64,000 bases of DNA, from NCBI GenBank assembly GCA_965226645.1, contig CBDDDL010000004.1:1054001-1118000 (forward strand). Reading direction: 5' to 3'. Positions 51,170 through 60,718 of this stretch are shown here, one piece after another. Source of the DNA: Poriferisodalis sp965226645 (GTDB lineage: Bacteria > Actinomycetota > Acidimicrobiia > Acidimicrobiales > Poriferisodalaceae). Both the position numbers and the translations under genes were made by a program. Every line of letters starts with the position of its first letter. The stretch's first letter is position 1. Under the pieces are notes generated by a model. That model was given only the letters and a program-made list of their open reading frames with translations, ran no database searches and was not told the DNA's origin.

Positions 51170-54100
51170 CAGAAGCTTCCGAGTATGCGGCGGGCGGCTC
51201 GGACGGCGGTGTCGGTGCGGGTCTGGCCGGTGAGGCGGCGCACGTCGGCACCGTTGGGCGAGGCGCTGGTGAGGGCCGTTCGCACGTCGTTGCTGACTGC
51301 TGCGCGGCCGCCGATGATGATGATCGAGTTCGGCCGGTAATCGCGTATGAGCGCTGCAGTCGCCTCTGGCAGTGTCCCTCGGGCGGTGTAGGCCACTGCG
51401 GCGTTCTCAGTAGCGGCGGCCAACGCGGCAGCGACGCCCACGTCAGGCGGGGACCAGCCGTTCGCGATTACCAAGGTTGTGCCGTCAGGGGCTGCGGCGG
51501 CATTGCCCAGAACCCGGCGTGCTGCCTGCGCGGCGGTGTCGAGGCGGTCCGCGCCGGTCAGCCGTGAGATGCTGGCATCGCCGGTTGCTGCTGCGATCGC
51601 GTCGGCGACGGAAGTGCTGATTGCGGCGGTGCCGCCGATCACTATCACGCGTGCTACCCGGTAGTCGCGCAGCAGCGCCGCCGACTGTTCAGGCAGACGG
51701 TCGCGCTGGGTGTAGAGGACTGCTGATCGGCCGCTGCGCGACGCCAGCGCGGTCGCCGCGCCGATATCGGGCGGCGACCAGCCGTTCGCGACGATCAGCG
51801 TGACTCGGCCGGATTCGCTGGGACTGCCCAGGATCTGCCGCGCCGCTCCCGCAGCAGTGTCGGCGCGATCCGCACCCGTGATCCGGGTGATGCCCGAATC
51901 GCCGGACGCGGCACGGATCTGCGTGCGTACATCACTCGACACCGCAGCGAGGCCCCCCACGATGATCACTTCTGCTGGCAGCACCTCCCGCAGCAGCATC
52001 GACGTCTCCGGCGACAGCTCATCTCCGGCTGTGTAGGTCACCACCGCGCTGTCGGTGCGCGCCGCCATCACCGAGGCCACGCCCACGTCGGCCGGGCTCC
52101 ACCCATTGGCCACCACAACAGTCGCGACGCCCACGTCAAATTCGCCGCCGCTGCTGCTGCTGCCGGCGCGGGCGCCGGTCGTGGTCGCGCGGTTCGGCAC
52201 GGTGAGCGTCACGATGTTGAGCGACTCCTTCGTCACGGACTTCAGCGGCTCGGTGTCGGTGTCGTGCACGTCGCGGTAGGTGACCGTTGCGCGGAGCCAG
52301 CGGCTCAGGTCGTCGAACACGGGTTGGTACCTCGCCGTGGTTGCATTCGGGATCTCGTTCCACGATGTCGGATTGAGGCGATCCTCGGATCGCTCCCACT
52401 TCCAGGTGCGGTCCCTCACATCGGCGTCGGGCTCGTCGAGCCGTGCAGTCACTGGCCTGCCCACCGCCGGCATCGAGGGCGACAGCTCCAGGCTCCCCGG
52501 TTCGTCCTCGTCTTCGACGACCACCGACACTTCGAGCTCGCCCACGTTGGGGCCGTCATCGGCGTGGACCTTGACGACGTACGTATTGTCACGGTTCTCG
52601 AAATTCGGCGCGGCCTTGAACGACAGGCTGCCCGAATCGTCGATCTCGAAAAGACTTGCGTCGTTCCCGCCGAGCGACCACGTCGGGGTCACATCGCCTT
52701 CCGGGTCGATTGCCGAATAGCGGCCCACAGTGCCGGTGCGATTTTCCTGCCAGGCGACGCTGTGCGGGCCGGAGACGACGGGCGCCTCGTTCACGTCCGT
52801 GACCCTCACCTTCACAGCGAGCTCGCCGGCGAGGCTCTCCTCGCCGTCGACATCCACTTCACGCGCCACCACCGTGACCTCGTAGTCGGTCCGGCTGCCG
52901 GAGTCGAAGTCCGGCTGGCTCGCGAACCGGAGTTCGCGCGTCGTTTCATCGAATTCGAAATCCCCCGCGTCGGGGCCCGCCACGCTCCACGCGAGGCGCT
53001 CCCGTTCGGGGTCCGCCGCTCGGTAACGCCCGACGGGGGTGGTGTCGTACGGCTGGTCCTCCTTGAAGCTCGGCGTGGCGGGACCGCTGACGACGGGCGC
53101 CTCGTCGACGTCGGCCACCTCGATCGTCACGCTCTGGGCATCTGTTAGGCCCGACGGATCTCGGACAGTCACCTCGATCGAGTGGGACGGCTTCGTCTCG
53201 TGGTCCAGCGTCACGCCTTCCCTGGTGCGCAGTTGCCCCGACCCGGGATCGATGCCGAAGACCCGCTCATCGGAGTCGCGCATCGTGTACGTCAACTTGT
53301 CCTGATCGCCGGAGTCGGGGTCGGCTGCGGCTATCGGGCCGCCGATGCCGACCCCCGTCGGGGAGTTCTCAGGGACCGAGCGCCGGCCGGACTCGGTTTC
53401 CGGGAACCCCGGCGCATGATTGACACCCGTGTTGAGGCGGACCGGATTCGCCGAGACCGCCTGGGCCGATCTGGAATGAGCTCCGCTCTCGCGATCCCGG
53501 TAGAGCGCCGTGGCCCGCAAGTAGAAGTCCTCGTCGCTCGCGGACGGCGTGTACGACGAGCCGGTCCCGCGGGAGACAGCCGACCAGGTCGACCGGCCCA
53601 GCGAGCGCTCCCATGTCCAAGCCACGGCGGTCACGCCGCCGTCCGGATCGCTCACCGTGGCCGCGAACCTGGTGCTGTCCTGCGGCTGAGCCGACGAGAA
53701 CGACACCGAGCCTGCCTCGGGCTCGTTGGTCACGGTCACCGTCAGGCGCAAGGTCGCCGTGTCCTGTCCGTCGGAGGCCGCCACGTCCACGACATAGGAG
53801 TTGTCGCGGCCCGAGTCCGTCGCATTCTCGAAGTCCGGCGAGTCCACGAACGTGACCGCACCGGTGGCGCGCTGAATCGTCAGATCTCCTCGATCGCTGC
53901 CCGACAGCGTCCACGTGATGTCTCGGCCTTCCGGATCGGTGGCGCCGTAGCGGGTCACTTCGCCCGTGTGCCCCTCGGCAACGATGACCGTCGCGCCGGC
54001 GGGCGCCTTGGTGATCGATGGCCGCTCGGGCTCATCGGTCACGTTCACCGTGACTTCGAAACGGTCGTCCACGTCGGGGTCGTCGCCAAGCACGTCTTCG

Positions 54101-57100
54101 CCGTTCGCGTCCTTGCGATCCGACGTCTGCAACGTGACGGAGTAGGTGTGCTTGGCTTCGTGATCAGGCGGCGCCGCGAATCGCAAGACGCCCCCGCCCG
54201 ACGTCCGGCGGATCTCGAAAGAGCCGGCGTCGGCGCCTGACAGCGTCCATGCCGCATTCTCGCGTTCCTCAGGGTCGTTGGCCCTGTAGGCGCCGACCGC
54301 GCCTGTGCCGTTCTCCGGGTAGTTCACGGTCGCGTCGCCGGAGATCTCGGCTTGCTCATTGAGATCTTGCACCTGGACGCGCACTTCGGCGGCCTCCCCG
54401 AGGCCGCCGGCGTCGCTCGCGACCACGCTCACCTCGTACACGTTGTTGCCGTCGTCGTCGGCAGGCATCTCGAAATCCGGCGAGGCCGCGAACTTCAGGA
54501 CACCGCCGACAATCGTGAAATCGAGCCGGTCGGCGCCTGCCAGCGTCCAAGCGATCCCTTGCTGCTCGGGGTCCATTGCCTCCAAGGCATACAGACTCAG
54601 GGCGCTGTCGATGTTCTCGTCGGCCTTCAGGGCCTCTGTGGGCGCATCGGTGAATGCCGGCGGCTCGTCTATGTCGGTGACGGTCACCCGCACCACGCGT
54701 TCCGCGGTCTGTGCGCCCAGCGTCGCGGACAGTGCGATGTCGTAGGTGTTGCCCTCCCCGGCGTCCTCCGGCATTTCGTGGTCGGGAGGGTCCCTGAACC
54801 TCACGACACCGTCCACGAGCAGGAATTGACCGGCGTCGGCTCCGCCCAGCACCAAAGCTGCCGTCTCGCCCTCCGGATCGTCGACTTCATATGACGCCAC
54901 ATCCGCAGCCGAGTTCTCGGAATGCTCGATCGCCCCGGGACCTAGAATTTCTGCGGGCTCGTCGACATCGACGATCTCGACGCCGACGGTTATGGTGTCG
55001 TCCGCACGTGTGTCCGAAGTGCCGTCATCGGCTTTGCCGTCCGTGACCGACACGGTGAGCGAATAGGCGGAACGGTCCTCGTGGTCGTGATCGAGATCGG
55101 CGGTGATCTGCCCGGTCGAATTGTCGATGCTGAACGAATCGGCATCGACCCCGCTCAGGGAATAGGCGAGCGGGCCGCTGTCGGTCTCGTAGTCCCTGGC
55201 GTAAACAGGATCCCCGGCCTCCGCACTCGCGCCCGAGTTCTCCTCAACCCTGCGGACCGTGCGCTCGCCGTCGACGAAGAACGGTTCGCTGTTGCTCGCA
55301 CCGGGTGTGCCCCTCGCCGCAGCCGACCAGTCACCGGGCCGGCCGGCGATCGCCCGTACTTGAATGTCGCGGGAATGGACGTCATCGGCGTCAAATTGGA
55401 CGGCTTGAGTGCAGCTGCTGACAGAGCAATCGGCCGTTTGCACCGTCCATTGACTGTCGGCCTTGTTCCCTGCGTCGCTTCGGATGTATCGGATCTCATA
55501 GCCCGCCGCATCCCCGCTGCCCGCATAGTCAGGCCTGTCCCATGCAACCGTGAGCGATTGAGCAACGGGCCGCACATACCTCAACGAAACGGGACCAGGC
55601 TTGGCACGATGGCCATAGACTTTCAGATCCCACGACTTCACGATGTTGGGATCCCCGCCACGCACCCGATCGGCGATGCGCAACGTCCACGTGCCCCGCG
55701 GATCCTCCCCGAGATGCATGGCCGACCCGAATCGGAAGACCCCGGTCACCGGGCATGGACTCGCCGCATAGCACCCGGACGAGCTCGGTGTCGACAGCGT
55801 CGAGACATTTCCCGACGGGGACACCAGCTCAATACTCAACTGGCGAAAACGAGGCGCATCAAAATCGGCGGTCACTTCGACAAACTCGACAAAGTCCAAG
55901 TCGCCCTCGAGCTTCACCGAGCTCGCCACGCTGCCACGAGTGGCGGCGACCGTGCGCGACACATCATGCGATGCCGTCGCCGTGCGCAGCTCCGGCACCT
56001 TGGACCAGCTCCCCGCGAGATCCACCGCCGCAGCGGCGTCCACCACCCCGAAGCCATACTGATGGCTGAAGCTATAGCCCGACGTCGTCGAGCCGTACTT
56101 CAAAGCCCCAATATCCCAACCCGGGCTCGAGGCGTCATTCTTCCTTGCAGAATTCGCCAAGATCAACTTCACATCACGCCACGACAGCGTCGAATCAACC
56201 GAACGAACCAAAGCCGCCACACCGCTCACAACAGGAGCAGCAGCGCTCGTTCCGCCAAAGACATTATAACTGTCATACGAATCGGTCGACGGGATCCTCT
56301 TCGAGCGGTCGAGCCAACTGGCTACCGGTGCACACACCCACAAGTTCGATCCTTGTTCCGAATAGCCTGCACGCTTTCCATTCGCATCGACCGCACAAGC
56401 CGCCGACACCCCATAAAAATTTGCATACTCGTTGAGCGACGCGAGACCGCCAAACGTATGAGAATTGCCTGCCCCGAACACATAGAACGTCCCGTTTCCG
56501 TTGCTGCCATCACGCAGACCAGATTCGATTGCCAATTCCCACAATCTGCCCGCCCTCTCTACATTGGCACTCAGTCTTGAACCCCAGCTGTTGTTTGATA
56601 CATCGGTCACGACGCGATTGCGCGCAGCAGCGTCTGCGCGGTTCAATGTGGAGCCATTAAGAAGCATATCATAGGCATAGATGCTGGCGTCCGGCGCCAC
56701 GCCACGTATCCCAATATTGTTGCCCTCGGCGGCGATGATGCCAGCAACGTGTGTGCCGTGGCTGTGCATCGATATCGGAAGAAATCGGAGGCTATCAGAC
56801 GCATAGACATCTCCGCCGCCTCGGTAGCTGTGATTCCGGCTGACGAGGACATTCCGGTGAAGGTCCTCATGACGGTAGTCAAGACCGTCGTCCACTATCA
56901 CAACACTCACACCCGAGCCTGTAGTCGTCGCCCACGCGCCTTCGATGTTGATGTCTTCACCGCTCGTGCCGCCAGTTTGCCCGCGATTGCTGAGATGCCA
57001 CTGGCAGCCGTAGTAACTGTCCTCGATTCCCGTCGGCGGCGCGTCACAGCTGAACGAATCTTGCACGTCGTAGCGGTTGATGCCCGCAACGATCAGGTAG

Positions 57101-58527
57101 CCGCCCCGATTCAAGGGGCCCGAAGTGGAAACGCGAACATAATGCACACCGGCTTGCAGCTTGACAGACACGACATCGCTGTACCTAGAACTCGTGCCCC
57201 TGTACCTAGAATTCGTGCTGTCGGCATACTGACGGTTCTTCACCGTCACCCCGACATCATTTGAGTCTCGCAATTCCAGCGACACCGCAGCGGAGCTGCT
57301 CAGCGCCTCAATGAGGACACGCTGAGGCTCGGCCAGCTCCAGCTTGAAGTAATCGACATCGCTTCCAGAATCGATGGTACCGCCCGACAACGTTCCCAGC
57401 TCCAATGGATCCGCGCTCGCGCTGGTACTGCTTCCCGGTTGCAGGGTGGCGAGTCGCACAAAATACCGTCCGCCTCGACCTTCCCATGAACTTACGCGAA
57501 TATAGTATCTGCGCGGCGAAAGCCGAACGCTGATCGCCGCTCCTTGATCAGGCGAGGCAAGGTCGGTATTATGGAAGCTCTGCAGCACTCCACCTGAGCT
57601 ATTAGTCAAAGCGCCTACTGGATCAGCAAGTCCAGAAATGTGTATGATCGCCCAACGAGCTTGCTTCAATTCGAATGTGAAATAGTCCCGCTTGGGTGAC
57701 GTGCTGCGCGGGCTCCTGGCCAGCACGCCACCGAGCATTTCGTTGATGCCTATGGGAGTCGCGTCAGCCAATCCATAGGAGTCCTGCGAAGCACCCATAT
57801 GCAGCGTATAGCTGCCTGTAGCAGAACCACTGCCGGAGACGCGGAGGTAGTAGATGCCGGCCGAAAGCAGATCAGCCAGTCGAAACTTGTACCCACCCGA
57901 GATTACGCCGGTACCGTCGTCGGACAGAAGAAGCCTTCCGCGCGAGTTGTACAGCTGCGCGGAAGTATCGGTGGCCCCTGCGCCTACCGCGAAGAACTCG
58001 CTCGTCTCACTCAATACAAGGCTGAAATAATCGACATCATCACCAGCGCTGATGACACCTTGGACCCGCAACCCCGCGACAAGAGCCGTGGCTCCTGCCG
58101 GCGTCCCGCCTGGGTCGACGGGAGTCCCGGTCGACGTGCTTGACCAAGCGCCATCAGAAGCAACGACGGCACGAACTTGCACATCATAGGAAACACCGTT
58201 CGTCAAGCCGGTCACCATAGCTGCGAGTCGACCGCCGGTCCAGGCATCGTCAACTGCGGTCCAACTGTTCGGATCGGCCTTGTCGACGACACTCGCGCTG
58301 CTTGTGATGTAACGCATGTCATAAGCCGTGACACCAGTCACTCCCGCCGGCTCGGACCAAGCAACAGTCAAAGACTGGTCGCCCAGAACGACATGATCAA
58401 TCGTCGGCGCTGAATCACCTTGCGCAGAAGAAGGAGGAGGCACCCAAATAATGATTGCAAACACAACCGCGAACAACACTGAAGAGACTAACGCCTTCGC
58501 CATTCGTTGAGTCACCTTCTCGAACAT
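51169..58527 (-). CDS. Giant secreted kexin-like S8 subtilase with cadherin repeats and CWB2 anchor
   Basis: 2452 residues. Order: signal peptide (LVSSVLFAVVFAIIIWVPPP), fibronectin-III, three PPC-like beta domains, catalytic domain, proprotein-convertase P domain, fibronectin-III, about eight cadherin-like domains with two Ig-like inserts, then three CWB2 units (VVVANGWSPADVGVASVMAA first). The catalytic triad is Asp546 (VVIVDDGLDYRHEDL), His590 (HSHGTHVAGIIAAEG) and Ser761 (FGGTSAAAPVVSGVAALV). The start of the domain (YGCQWHLSNRGQ, DINIEGAWATTTGSGVSVVI) and the P domain (LSIELVSPSGNVSTLSTPSS) are of kexin/furin type. No prodomain is seen before the catalytic domain; a prodomain-like protein is encoded by the next gene. 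ATG 58503 (MAKALVSSVLF) with AGAAGG upstream is an alternative start. Confidence 0.92.
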   Translation of the reverse strand: MFEKVTQRMAKALVSSVLFAVVFAIIIWVPPPSSAQGDSAPTIDHVVLGDQSLTVAWSEPAGVTGVTAYDMRYITSSASVVDKADPNSWTAVDDAWTGGRLAAMVTGLTNGVSYDVQVRAVVASDGAWSSTSTGTPVDPGGTPAGATALVAGLRVQGVISAGDDVDYFSLVLSETSEFFAVGAGATDTSAQLYNSRGRLLLSDDGTGVISGGYKFRLADLLSAGIYYLRVSGSGSATGSYTLHMGASQDSYGLADATPIGINEMLGGVLARSPRSTSPKRDYFTFELKQARWAIIHISGLADPVGALTNSSGGVLQSFHNTDLASPDQGAAISVRLSPRRYYIRVSSWEGRGGRYFVRLATLQPGSSTSASADPLELGTLSGGTIDSGSDVDYFKLELAEPQRVLIEALSSSAAVSLELRDSNDVGVTVKNRQYADSTNSRYRGTSSRYSDVVSVKLQAGVHYVRVSTSGPLNRGGYLIVAGINRYDVQDSFSCDAPPTGIEDSYYGCQWHLSNRGQTGGTSGEDINIEGAWATTTGSGVSVVIVDDGLDYRHEDLHRNVLVSRNHSYRGGGDVYASDSLRFLPISMHSHGTHVAGIIAAEGNNIGIRGVAPDASIYAYDMLLNGSTLNRADAAARNRVVTDVSNNSWGSRLSANVERAGRLWELAIESGLRDGSNGNGTFYVFGAGNSHTFGGLASLNEYANFYGVSAACAVDANGKRAGYSEQGSNLWVCAPVASWLDRSKRIPSTDSYDSYNVFGGTSAAAPVVSGVAALVRSVDSTLSWRDVKLILANSARKNDASSPGWDIGALKYGSTTSGYSFSHQYGFGVVDAAAAVDLAGSWSKVPELRTATASHDVSRTVAATRGSVASSVKLEGDLDFVEFVEVTADFDAPRFRQLSIELVSPSGNVSTLSTPSSSGCYAASPCPVTGVFRFGSAMHLGEDPRGTWTLRIADRVRGGDPNIVKSWDLKVYGHRAKPGPVSLRYVRPVAQSLTVAWDRPDYAGSGDAAGYEIRYIRSDAGNKADSQWTVQTADCSVSSCTQAVQFDADDVHSRDIQVRAIAGRPGDWSAAARGTPGASNSEPFFVDGERTVRRVEENSGASAEAGDPVYARDYETDSGPLAYSLSGVDADSFSIDNSTGQITADLDHDHEDRSAYSLTVSVTDGKADDGTSDTRADDTITVGVEIVDVDEPAEILGPGAIEHSENSAADVASYEVDDPEGETAALVLGGADAGQFLLVDGVVRFRDPPDHEMPEDAGEGNTYDIALSATLGAQTAERVVRVTVTDIDEPPAFTDAPTEALKADENIDSALSLYALEAMDPEQQGIAWTLAGADRLDFTIVGGVLKFAASPDFEMPADDDGNNVYEVSVVASDAGGLGEAAEVRVQVQDLNEQAEISGDATVNYPENGTGAVGAYRANDPEERENAAWTLSGADAGSFEIRRTSGGGVLRFAAPPDHEAKHTYSVTLQTSDRKDANGEDVLGDDPDVDDRFEVTVNVTDEPERPSITKAPAGATVIVAEGHTGEVTRYGATDPEGRDITWTLSGSDRGDLTIQRATGAVTFVDSPDFENATDSGRDNSYVVDVAASDGQDTATLRLTVTVTNEPEAGSVSFSSAQPQDSTRFAATVSDPDGGVTAVAWTWERSLGRSTWSAVSRGTGSSYTPSASDEDFYLRATALYRDRESGAHSRSAQAVSANPVRLNTGVNHAPGFPETESGRRSVPENSPTGVGIGGPIAAADPDSGDQDKLTYTMRDSDERVFGIDPGSGQLRTREGVTLDHETKPSHSIEVTVRDPSGLTDAQSVTIEVADVDEAPVVSGPATPSFKEDQPYDTTPVGRYRAADPERERLAWSVAGPDAGDFEFDETTRELRFASQPDFDSGSRTDYEVTVVAREVDVDGEESLAGELAVKVRVTDVNEAPVVSGPHSVAWQENRTGTVGRYSAIDPEGDVTPTWSLGGNDASLFEIDDSGSLSFKAAPNFENRDNTYVVKVHADDGPNVGELEVSVVVEDEDEPGSLELSPSMPAVGRPVTARLDEPDADVRDRTWKWERSEDRLNPTSWNEIPNATTARYQPVFDDLSRWLRATVTYRDVHDTDTEPLKSVTKESLNIVTLTVPNRATTTGARAGSSSSGGEFDVGVATVVVANGWSPADVGVASVMAARTDSAVVTYTAGDELSPETSMLLREVLPAEVIIVGGLAAVSSDVRTQIRAASGDSGITRITGADRADTAAGAARQILGSPSESGRVTLIVANGWSPPDIGAATALASRSGRSAVLYTQRDRLPEQSAALLRDYRVARVIVIGGTAAISTSVADAIAAATGDASISRLTGADRLDTAAQAARRVLGNAAAAPDGTTLVIANGWSPPDVGVAAALAAATENAAVAYTARGTLPEATAALIRDYRPNSIIIIGGRAAVSNDVRTALTSASPNGADVRRLTGQTRTDTAVRAARRILGSF

Positions 58528-58537
58528 GCCGACAAGC

Positions 58538-58586
58538 GCTGGTGGAGTGCCGCGCAGCGCACCTGCGCTCCCGACACTCCACCAGC
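58538..58586 (-). terminator. Large stem-loop between fibronectin-III gene and subtilase gene
   Basis: A perfect 12-base stem GCTGGTGGAGTG/CACTCCACCAGC with a 25-base loop that itself contains AGCGCA/TGCGCT. It ends 10 bases before the subtilase ATG and begins 25 bases after the upstream stop. It may act as a terminator, attenuator or mRNA processing/stability signal that lowers protease expression relative to the first gene. Confidence 0.6.
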
Positions 58587-58611
58587 CAACTATGCCTAAA
58601 GCGGGTAGATA

Positions 58612-60018
58612 CTAGGTCGCCGCGCAAGGTACTTGGTCAAGAATCCACACATGGTGCAGGATACCTCTTGTCGGCGTCCCTCCGTTGTTGTAGTTGGGCC
58701 GTATCTGGAAAGCAGAATCGCCACAAGAAGGAGGCGTGATTTCGTGCCTAAAGAGAGATCCTTCGATCCCATGGTTAGCCCAAAATACCGAGTGGATCAC
58801 AGTTGCTTGTTCAATCCAAGCAGTCCAGCTGTAGCTGTCGTCCGAGCCAGCACGCGTCTGCCTCGAAATGGTGTACGACTCCGGAGTGCCGAGGAGGAAA
58901 GCGGAACGCGGACGCCGCCAGCCGAGTTCGACATTATCAGGATGTCCATACCCCCAATACATCCTCACAAGCCTCACCCCACAGTGCCGCTGCTGCACTG
59001 TTTCGGTGGTCCCACAACGAGAGTCCAGAACCCTCACTGGAGGCGGAGGCGGAGGCGGCTGAGGCGGAGTCGTGACAAAATCTGTCTGCTTCCAAGGTCC
59101 TTCGGTAACCGGCTCAGCTTGACTTCGATACAATGCCCGCGCCCGCACATCGTATTCTGTGTTGTCTGCGAGTCCGCTTATCGATGCGGACGTCATAGTG
59201 CCGTCTACGTAAACGTACCTGTTATCCAGTTGATGATTCAGGAGCGCATCGAACGGGCTTTGGATCAACGCATAGAAGGCGGACAATTCCGGATAGGCCT
59301 CATCAGCAGCTTGCTTCCAAGTGACTAGGTATCCCGTTGGCGTGCGGGCCGGTCTATCCCAGCTGATTTCTGCCATCCCATGCTCGTTACTGTGCGCCTC
59401 GATCCACGGAATGGCAGTGCGATCCCCAAACAAATCGATCCCTCGGAGCTCAATCCAGTCGCCTGATACCCCGTATTCATTGTTGTCATCGTCTGTATGA
59501 AATTCACGAATTCTCACATCGTAGAACTCACCCGGTGCGAGTCGATCCAGAGTAACGGCTGAGGTATTTACCACAACGTTGCCCGTGTCTCGGTCCCAAT
59601 GAGGAAGCAAGATTGTGCCGTCAATATCTGCAAGACTCTGGTAGTCTTCCCCGCTCCTCTTCCAATTCACCTGATATGCGTTTGCCCCGAGTGTGCCATG
59701 CCATGAAAGTCTAATTTCACCAAGATCCCTATCATCCCATTGCGCTGTAAACAACAGTGGGACCATCCGAGCAAGGATGGGTAATGCGTTTCCATCGTTG
59801 GGAGTGACACCGTCGTTCACTTCAACGGTAACCGTCATAGTTCGGCTGCTGCCGTCTTCGCTCTCGCTGGCTGAGACGCTCGTTGTGAATCCTGATGCCG
59901 TGTCGCCGGACGTCGCGCCCGCAGTCGGCGACAACGCCACAAGACTCATGAGCAGCGCGGCAAGTGCGAGCAATATTCGTCTCATAGCCGTCGATCCGCC
60001 TGTAGCAACAATTCTCAT
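58612..60018 (-). CDS. Secreted fibronectin-III domain protein
   Basis: 468 residues from ATG 60018 (MRIVATGGSTAMRRILLALA), with AGGAAG six bases upstream. A signal peptide (ILLALAALLMSLVALSPTAG, cleavage near AGA-TS) leads to three fibronectin-III-like units: LGEIRLSWHGTLGANAYQVN, GMAEISWDRPARTPTGYLVT with SISGLADNTEYDVRARALYR, and after a Pro linker VELGWRRPRSAFLLGTPESY. Several Cys in the last 110 residues (CGTTETVQQRHCGVRL, CGDSAF, VPCAAT) may form disulfides. Not recognised beyond this. It precedes the subtilase by 84 bases and probably forms the first gene of the operon. Confidence 0.75.
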   Translation of the reverse strand: MRIVATGGSTAMRRILLALAALLMSLVALSPTAGATSGDTASGFTTSVSASESEDGSSRTMTVTVEVNDGVTPNDGNALPILARMVPLLFTAQWDDRDLGEIRLSWHGTLGANAYQVNWKRSGEDYQSLADIDGTILLPHWDRDTGNVVVNTSAVTLDRLAPGEFYDVRIREFHTDDDNNEYGVSGDWIELRGIDLFGDRTAIPWIEAHSNEHGMAEISWDRPARTPTGYLVTWKQAADEAYPELSAFYALIQSPFDALLNHQLDNRYVYVDGTMTSASISGLADNTEYDVRARALYRSQAEPVTEGPWKQTDFVTTPPQPPPPPPPVRVLDSRCGTTETVQQRHCGVRLVRMYWGYGHPDNVELGWRRPRSAFLLGTPESYTISRQTRAGSDDSYSWTAWIEQATVIHSVFWANHGIEGSLFRHEITPPSCGDSAFQIRPNYNNGGTPTRGILHHVWILDQVPCAAT

Positions 60019-60045
60019 GGGTAGCTTCCTCTGTGAATGGCTCGA

Positions 60046-60095
60046 GCACCTCGCTCGGGCGCACAGGGACGGCACCTCGCTCGGGCGCACAGGGA
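60046..60095. repeat. Direct repeat in the leader of the subtilase operon
   Basis: The 24-base unit GCACCTCGCTCGGGCGCACA plus GGGA occurs twice with a two-base spacer (period 26) about 28-77 bases before the ATG at 60018. It could be a paired operator or a duplication scar. Confidence 0.8.
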
Positions 60096-60148
60096 TGATA
60101 GCTGTTCGCAACAGTTGCGACAAGCAACCATGGACAACACCTACGGAC

Positions 60149-60253
60149 CCCGATGTGCAGTGCGCAAGCTGCTTGAGGGACCGCCGCCACTGCCCGGTGC
60201 GGTCTCGCTGCACCACCGCCAAAGACAGGCGCGCCATCAAGATCCACCCCGAC
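60149..60253 (+). pseudogene. IS1182-like transposase zinc-binding fragment
   Basis: Plus frame reads VQCASCLRDRRHCPVRSRCT and TAKDRRAIKIHPD. The Cys spacing and CPVRSRCTTAKDxRxIKIHP resemble the Cys-rich insert of IS1182-type transposases. It is cut off by the IS3 end at 60254. Confidence 0.6.
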
Positions 60254-60303
60254 TGAACCGCTCTGGCTTTGTTGGAGACTCAGTGGTTTGATTTTCCAGA
60301 CCC
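60254..60303 (-). mobile_element. IS3 right-end scar
   Basis: TGAACCGCTCTGGCTTTGTT then GGAGACTCAGTGGTTTGATTT is nearly identical to the complement of the right end of IS3 copy B (46850-46899). Only about 50 bases remain. Confidence 0.88.
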
Positions 60304-60374
60304 GACTTGTGAAACAGGCTCCTTGCCGTCGGCAAAATTCGGATAGCCGCAAGCCGGGTCAGTCCCCGACGCGA

Positions 60375-60680
60375 TCAAGCACTCCAGAGACGGTCGGCGG
60401 GCGCGACGATGATCCGGTCTTCGAGCCGGTACGTCACCTCGCCGGTGTTCAGCACGAAGCCCGCATTGAACGCACCGCCGAGGATGTCGCGCAGTGCGCG
60501 CAGGCCTCGTGCATCACTGAGATCGACACGGGCCTGCGGCCTTCACCTCGAACGCCGTTACAGCGCCGTCGCTGTGCTCGATGACGAGGTCGACTTCTTG
60601 GCCGTCGTGGGTGCGCCAACGGCCGACCGAGACGATCCCGCGCACGCCGTGGCGGCCCGCAGCTTCGGCCACTGACCGCG
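60375..60680 (-). pseudogene. DUF4143-type AAA ATPase C-terminus, frameshifted
   Basis: Minus strand gives VSVGRWRTHDGQEVDLVIEH then SDGAVTAFEVKA; after a one-base shift near 60545 it continues ARVDLSDARGLRALRDILGG, FVLNTGEVTYRLEDRIIVAP and ADRLWSA. The EVDLVIE...FEVKA pattern is the nuclease-like C-terminal region of DUF4143 ATPases. All the ATPase part is missing. Confidence 0.8.
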
Positions 60681-60718
60681 TTGGCGGCAGCATTTGGGCC
60701 GCTCAGGCCAGGCCCTGG

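Noticed and set aside
55081..56580. 499-codon plus-strand frame inside the subtilase gene
   Set aside because: Antisense to the catalytic and P domains, which have clear motifs on the minus strand.
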